From contig DTSC01000028.1 of the NCBI GenBank assembly GCA_012965625.1, positions 1 through 18,722 of the forward strand: a stretch of DNA of 18,722 nt, given 5' to 3'. A program made the position numbers and the translations under genes. Shown here piece by piece: positions 14,573 through 18,722 of this stretch. The notes under the pieces were generated by a model that did no database searches, was not told where the DNA came from, and saw only the letters and a list, made by a program, of their open reading frames with translations. Positions within the stretch are counted from its first letter, which is position 1; each line of letters begins with the position of its first letter. This DNA is from Flavobacteriales bacterium (GTDB taxonomy: Bacteria; Bacteroidota; Bacteroidia; NORP154).

Positions 14573-15493
14573 TCACTTTGATTCAGTTCTTGCACTCGCA
14601 TGTATTTTTCCGTTCTTGGCAATAGCCATCCAATTAAATTGTTTACCCACTCCATCTTTACCTAGCATAATACACGAGAATTCAAAAACCACATCATCTT
14701 TAAGGCTTTTTAATCTATCTTCAATAGATTTCGTTGATTCATCTTCCTTTATGTATTTTAAAAAGTCACTTTTACGAACTTCAGATAATTCATAGCCAAG
14801 GTGAAGCTTGTAAACTGGATTTAAATCATCAATAACCAGTGACTTCTGGTCAATAATGCACATTAGATCGTTAGAGTAATTCAATAAAGTAGTTAGGTTT
14901 TCTAGCCTCGCTGTTTTTTCTTGTAATTCCTTAGATTCCCGGTCTGATTTTCTATGGGCTGCAAAGCTTGACTTGTTGATTAAGAAAGACATGATGATTA
15001 CTAATGAAACATAAAAAAAGAGGCTAACAAACGAAAATGTTAATAAATGACTATCGCTGACGATTGACACAGGAATAATATCATAGCCATGTGCCCATAG
15101 AAAAATTAAACTTGTCAATACACAGATAAAGGACCATAAAATTCCTTGCTTTTTACTGGTTGAATAGGCCGCAACCGGAATTACTGCTAAAATAAAAATT
15201 ACAGGACTTGTTAAGCCGCCAGTTAAAAATGATATCGATAGCATGAATAGATAGGTCAATATAATTAAGAGTTGATAAGTAATATAAATTTTTCGATGAA
15301 GCGCCGAAACAAGAAGGTTTAATAAATTCAACAATACAAAAACTCCTATAATTGACAATAATGGATGATTGAATTCATATTGAAACTTTAATATTAGGTA
15401 GGTTAATGAAAAAACCCCAACAACTGTGTATCCGGTTATTTTTGTGACTTTTGTCTGCCGATCCAAAAGATCCTTGTATATATTTCTAGACAT
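14573..15493 (-). CDS. membrane-bound PAS-domain sensor without output domain
   Basis: A 306-residue protein with six predicted membrane helices (about 20-37, 45-65, 70-90, 97-112, 118-135, 150-172), a charged coiled-coil linker (about 178-203), and one PAS domain (about 200-303; NDLMCIIDQ at 208-216, GYELSEV at 233-239, FNWMAIAKNGKIHASAR at 286-302). The TGGLTSPVIFIL (91-102) in a membrane loop resembles the sensor regions of Bacteroidota histidine kinases. In those, PAS is normally followed by a His-kinase domain after AR-D-I-T; here the chain ends at ARTESK. The neighbouring frames hold no kinase sequence and the next gene starts 22 bases on, so the output domain is absent. It may be a truncated kinase or a sensor that acts through another protein. 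No symbol is assigned. Confidence 0.75.
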   Translation of the reverse strand: MSRNIYKDLLDRQTKVTKITGYTVVGVFSLTYLILKFQYEFNHPLLSIIGVFVLLNLLNLLVSALHRKIYITYQLLIILTYLFMLSISFLTGGLTSPVIFILAVIPVAAYSTSKKQGILWSFICVLTSLIFLWAHGYDIIPVSIVSDSHLLTFSFVSLFFYVSLVIIMSFLINKSSFAAHRKSDRESKELQEKTARLENLTTLLNYSNDLMCIIDQKSLVIDDLNPVYKLHLGYELSEVRKSDFLKYIKEDESTKSIEDRLKSLKDDVVFEFSCIMLGKDGVGKQFNWMAIAKNGKIHASARTESK

Positions 15494-15598
15494 AAATTTG
15501 GTTTTTTTGATTTAAAGGTAAAATATTAAGAGGAATTATAGGAAAAAGCGGCTTAAGAAATAGTCGTATTTTCATAATGCATAAATAACGTAAACTTG

Positions 15599-15606
15599 TA
15601 CATTTG
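15599..15606 (+). promoter_or_regulatory. Possible -7 element for the M1 aminopeptidase gene
   Basis: TACATTTG fits the Bacteroidota TAnnTTTG -7 motif and would start a transcript near 15613, about 47 bases before the chosen ATG. There is no clear -33 TTTG upstream. A perfect palindrome CCTTATAAGG (15619-15628) lies just downstream and could be an operator or part of the leader. Confidence 0.3.
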
Positions 15607-15659
15607 TTCCATTATTGCCCTTATAAGGCTCAAAACTTACTAAAGTGACAATTTTTGTA

Positions 15660-17597
15660 ATGATATACTCAAAACTAGTTAGAATTTCCCAGTCTTTAAT
15701 ATTTATTATGGGGATAGCAATATTTTCTTCTTGCGAAATTAACAATGAGGAGAAACAACTTGATGAGATGAGCTTAATGTTGAATGTTGATTCAGGCCGA
15801 TATGCTGATGAATATACATATGCGCAGAAGGAAAAAGCTGTGATTACCCATTTAGATTTAGATATAAAGGTTGATTTCAGTAACAAAACAATTTCAGGGC
15901 TTGCATCTTTCACAATTAATAATAAAACAAGAACAGACAAAATAATTTTTGATACGAAGAGCCTAAATATTGAAAATGTAACATTAGGCACTGATGAAAA
16001 AACAAAGTTTTCATATAAGGGAGAAAAAGAATTTATGGGGGAAAAGCTTGAAATTGAAATAAAACCAGAAACCGAAAAAGTCAATATTTATTATTCAACC
16101 AGTCCTAAGGCAATAGCGCTTCAATGGCTTTCTCCACAGCAGACTGTAGAGAAGGAGCACCCTTTTTTATATACTCAATCTGAGCCAACTTTAGCCAGGT
16201 CATGGATACCCATTCAGGATAGTCCGGGAATTAGGTTTACTTATAATGCAAAAGTTACTGTACCAAAAGACCTAATGGCAGTTATGAGTGCAACCAATCC
16301 AAAAACAAAAAATGACCAGGGAGTATATCATTTCGAGATGAAACAGCCAGTTCCAGCCTATCTGATGGCTTTGGCAGTAGGAGATTTTGTTTTCAAGCCC
16401 ATTGGAGAAAGAACAGGGGTTTATGCGGCAAAATCTATGGTAGAAGCTGCTGTCTATGAATTTGGGGAGCTTGAGCAGATGATGGCAGTAGTAGAAAAAC
16501 TATATGGAGCATATCGTTGGGACCGATATGATTTAATTGTCCTGCCCCCAAGTTTTCCTTTTGGCGGAATGGAAAACCCCAAAATTACGTTTGCCACACC
16601 TACAATTATTGCAGGTGACAGGTCATTGGTTTCCTTGGTTGCTCATGAACTTTCACATTCATGGTCGGGAAACCTGGTTACAAGTGCAACATGGAATGAT
16701 TTCTGGATTAATGAAGGGTTTACAGTATATCTTGAAAGAAGAATAATGGAGGAGATTTATGGCAAGTCGTATACTGATATGCTTCGGCTTATTGGATTTC
16801 AGGATTTAGAGCAAACCCTTCTTTTAATGGGAAAGGAAAATCCGGCATCGTGCCTTAAATTGCAGCTTAATGGTGTTGATCCTGATCACGCCCTTACTGA
16901 TATTGCTTATGAAAAAGGAGCATTGTTTTTGCAGGTTATTGAGGAGGAAGTAGGGAGGGTAGCCTTTGATAAATTTTTAAAAACGTACTTTGATAAATTT
17001 GCCTTTCAATCAATGTCTTCAGAACAGTTTGTTGAATATTTAAAGGAAACGCTTATTAAAGGGGATAAAGAACTTGAGAAGAATATTGATATTGATGCCT
17101 GGGTATTTCAATCTGGCCTCCCGCAAAATTGTCCTCCCGTCAGATCAGAAAGGTTTGAGCTTGTTGATGTGGAGATCGAAAATTGGATCAGAGGGGCAGA
17201 TGCAGCAACACTCAACACTAAAGGTTGGACTACTCACGAATGGTTGCATTTTTTAAGACACCTGCCAAGGGAAATGTCTAGTGATCATATAAAGGAACTA
17301 GACGCTACATTTGATTTAAGCAATTCAACAAATTCTGAAATAATTGCCGCATGGTTTATACATGTGATAAACAACAATTACACCCAATCGTATGATAAGC
17401 TGGAACAGTTTTTAATTTCTGTAGGTAGAAGAAAATTCCTGTCCCCACTTTACAAAGAGATGGCTAGGACAAAAGCGAACAAGCTGACAGCCCTTAAAAT
17501 ATATAAAAAAGCAAGACCTAACTACCATACCATCTCAGCAGGGACTATAGATGCAATACTAGGATGGAATGAGGCAGGCTATTTATCTCATGATTGA
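15660..17597 (+). CDS. M1 family lipoprotein aminopeptidase (leukotriene-A4-hydrolase type)
   Basis: Secreted zinc aminopeptidase of 645 residues. I chose ATG 15660 over GTG 15645 because it opens a lipoprotein signal peptide ending in IFSSC (C25). The M1 order is complete: N-terminal beta domain (about 50-240), the QSEPTLARSWIP region (173-184), exopeptidase motif GGMENP (302-307), zinc site HELSH (H329, E330, H333) with the third ligand in NEGF (E352), and the proton-donor tyrosine in AYEKG (Y417). Residues after about 490 match the helical C-terminal domain of leukotriene A4 hydrolase relatives. The PPSFPFGGMENP and HSWSGNLVT wording is that of the LTA4H/cold-active aminopeptidase branch, not of PepN. 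It likely trims peptides at the cell envelope; the human epoxide hydrolase activity should not be assumed. Confidence 0.93.
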   Translation: MIYSKLVRISQSLIFIMGIAIFSSCEINNEEKQLDEMSLMLNVDSGRYADEYTYAQKEKAVITHLDLDIKVDFSNKTISGLASFTINNKTRTDKIIFDTKSLNIENVTLGTDEKTKFSYKGEKEFMGEKLEIEIKPETEKVNIYYSTSPKAIALQWLSPQQTVEKEHPFLYTQSEPTLARSWIPIQDSPGIRFTYNAKVTVPKDLMAVMSATNPKTKNDQGVYHFEMKQPVPAYLMALAVGDFVFKPIGERTGVYAAKSMVEAAVYEFGELEQMMAVVEKLYGAYRWDRYDLIVLPPSFPFGGMENPKITFATPTIIAGDRSLVSLVAHELSHSWSGNLVTSATWNDFWINEGFTVYLERRIMEEIYGKSYTDMLRLIGFQDLEQTLLLMGKENPASCLKLQLNGVDPDHALTDIAYEKGALFLQVIEEEVGRVAFDKFLKTYFDKFAFQSMSSEQFVEYLKETLIKGDKELEKNIDIDAWVFQSGLPQNCPPVRSERFELVDVEIENWIRGADAATLNTKGWTTHEWLHFLRHLPREMSSDHIKELDATFDLSNSTNSEIIAAWFIHVINNNYTQSYDKLEQFLISVGRRKFLSPLYKEMARTKANKLTALKIYKKARPNYHTISAGTIDAILGWNEAGYLSHD

Positions 17598-17669
17598 TGT
17601 TTGAGCGATTGAAATACACATAACATACAAGTACTTGGTAGCTTGCCCAATCACATTCCCAAACAAGAT

Positions 17670-17703
17670 TTTGCAAAGAACTGAGATATTTTTTGTAAAT
17701 TTG
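17670..17703 (+). promoter_or_regulatory. Bacteroidota-type promoter upstream of the Omp28-like gene
   Basis: TTTG (17670-17673) and TAAATTTG (17696-17703) form a -33/-7 pair with a 22-base spacer, matching TTTG / TAnnTTTG. Transcription would begin near 17710, leaving an AT-rich leader of about 50 bases before the ATG at 17761. It is the best promoter candidate in the window. Confidence 0.55.
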
Positions 17704-17760
17704 GGGTTCTTAAGAAAGAATCAGATAATCTAACAAGTATAAATTAAAGTTTTTATAATT

Positions 17761-18722
17761 ATGAAAAAATCAATACTTTCAATTGTAATATTAAGTTTAG
17801 TTGGCGTTTTTGTAAATGCCCAAACTTTTGTTTCTACAACCTCGGAAAATAAAAATGCTGTATTAGAGGAATTTACGGGCATTCATTGCGGCTATTGTCC
17901 GGATGGTCACAAAAGAGCTCAGGAATTAAAGGATGCTAATCCTGATGATATTGTTTTGATAAATATCCACGTAGGCGGGTATGCTGTTCCAAGTACGGGA
18001 GAGCCTGATTTCAGAACACCTTATGGAACCGCGATTGACGACCAAGCGGATGTGTCTGGGTATCCAGCAGGAACAATTAATAGAACAGACTATACTTCGC
18101 AAGGATGGGATCAGAATGGAGGCACTGCTATGAGCAGGGGCAATTGGAGCGCAGCATCTGCATTAATATTAGGAGAAGTTTCTTATGTTAATGTTGCTGC
18201 ACAGGCATCGATAGATCTTTCTACACGAATACTAACGGTTGATGTTGAAGCTTATTACACAGCAAATGGGACCGCATCAAACAACGTAAATGTTGCTTTG
18301 TTGCAAAACAACATTCCGGGACCCCAATCAGGTGGATCAACATGGAACCCAGGCCAGATATTACCAAATGGCGATTACAATCATGGGCATATGCTTAGAC
18401 ATCTTCTTTCAGGCCAGTGGGGTGTAAGTGTTACCCCCACTACTAGCGGGTCATTTTACAGCAATACTTTTACTTACACAATCCCAAATGATTTAAATGG
18501 TGTTGTTTATGACCTGTTCAATCTCGAGGTGGTTGTATTTATAGCGGAGGGGCAACAGGTAATTGTTTCAGGCAGTGATGCTACGATGTCCTATATAATA
18601 CCTCCAGGTTACAGCCTTGTTGACATAGAGGCTGCTACTGATATGACTATGCCAACGGATTATTGTGATGGTAATATAACACCTGAAATTACCGTAACCA
18701 ATAATGGCTCTTCTACCATTGA
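17761..18722 (+). CDS. Omp28-like exported protein with thioredoxin-fold CxxC, partial
   Basis: The frame runs open from ATG 17761 to the window edge (320 codons). A signal peptide (about 1-20, ending VFVNAQ) is followed by a thioredoxin-like domain with FTGIHCGYCPDGH (38-50; C43, C46) and a downstream YPAGTINR (101-108) that holds the cis-proline (P102), then a beta-rich region with YNHGHMLRHLLSGQWG typical of the Omp28 family of Bacteroidota. From about residue 290 a second, CARDB- or Ig-like domain seems to begin (TPEITVTNNG). Such proteins often end in a type IX secretion sorting domain, which would lie outside this window. Its role is unknown; a surface or periplasmic thiol function is inferred from the CxxC. 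It has its own promoter candidate 58 bases upstream. Confidence 0.8.
   Translation, partial: MKKSILSIVILSLVGVFVNAQTFVSTTSENKNAVLEEFTGIHCGYCPDGHKRAQELKDANPDDIVLINIHVGGYAVPSTGEPDFRTPYGTAIDDQADVSGYPAGTINRTDYTSQGWDQNGGTAMSRGNWSAASALILGEVSYVNVAAQASIDLSTRILTVDVEAYYTANGTASNNVNVALLQNNIPGPQSGGSTWNPGQILPNGDYNHGHMLRHLLSGQWGVSVTPTTSGSFYSNTFTYTIPNDLNGVVYDLFNLEVVVFIAEGQQVIVSGSDATMSYIIPPGYSLVDIEAATDMTMPTDYCDGNITPEITVTNNGSSTI

Noticed and set aside
15572..16084. 170-codon minus-strand open frame antisense to the M1 aminopeptidase
   Set aside because: Serine- and phenylalanine-rich shadow of an AT-rich coding strand; the opposite strand encodes a signal peptide and a recognisable M1 N-terminal domain.
17628..17637. 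Palindrome CAAGTACTTG upstream of the Omp28-like gene
   Set aside because: A ten-base palindrome alone, about 30 bases above the promoter candidate and without a second copy, is too weak to call an operator.
1..18722. Search for CRISPR arrays, tRNA or rRNA genes, insertion sequences, toxin-antitoxin or phage-defence genes
   Set aside because: No regularly spaced repeats, cloverleaf-like segments, transposase motifs or defence-type domains were recognised by eye on either strand.

Overview
The window looks like ordinary chromosomal DNA from a member of the Bacteroidota, probably a gliding, T9SS-type lineage. The evidence is the low GC content, a clear gldH gliding lipoprotein next to a PBP1A gene, a Bacteroidota-style periplasmic cyclophilin with signal peptide, an Omp28-like thioredoxin-fold protein, promoter-like TAnnTTTG motifs, and almost no Shine-Dalgarno sequences. 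No tRNA, rRNA, CRISPR array, insertion sequence or phage gene was seen, and no gap without a gene exceeds about 190 bases.

Layout. 1-3008, minus strand: an apparent operon of periplasmic peptidyl-prolyl isomerase, pheS and a GT-C (PMT/ArnT-like) membrane glycosyltransferase whose 3' end lies outside the window. 3195-3716, plus: a CvpA-family membrane protein. 3732-4938, minus: phosphoglycerate kinase, whose last ~24 codons are knocked out of frame by an 11-base G/C run. 4999-11901, plus: a tightly packed series of holB (DNA polymerase III delta prime), gldH, PBP1A, an acetyl-CoA-synthetase-like acyl-activating enzyme and a family 2 glycosyltransferase. 11888-13696, minus: a fused double-ATPase oligopeptide-type ABC protein whose 3' end overlaps the glycosyltransferase by 14 bases. 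13831-15493, minus: a DEDDy 3'-5' exonuclease preceded by a membrane PAS sensor with no output domain. 15660-17597, plus: a secreted M1 lipoprotein aminopeptidase of the leukotriene-A4-hydrolase type. 17761 to the window end, plus: an Omp28-like exported protein, truncated by the window edge.

Functionally this is a housekeeping and cell-envelope neighbourhood (translation, glycolysis, replication, peptidoglycan synthesis, gliding, peptide uptake and degradation), not a defence or mobile island. I did not find a clearly new multi-gene system. The observations most worth checking are the pgk homopolymer frameshift (error or slippage site), a four-cysteine zinc-ribbon-like insert in the periplasmic part of PBP1A, the unusual PBP1A start (a stop-overlapping ATG killed at codon 3 by an in-frame stop, followed by TTG), and the apparent absence of a RicT/PSP1 gene between holB and gldH.
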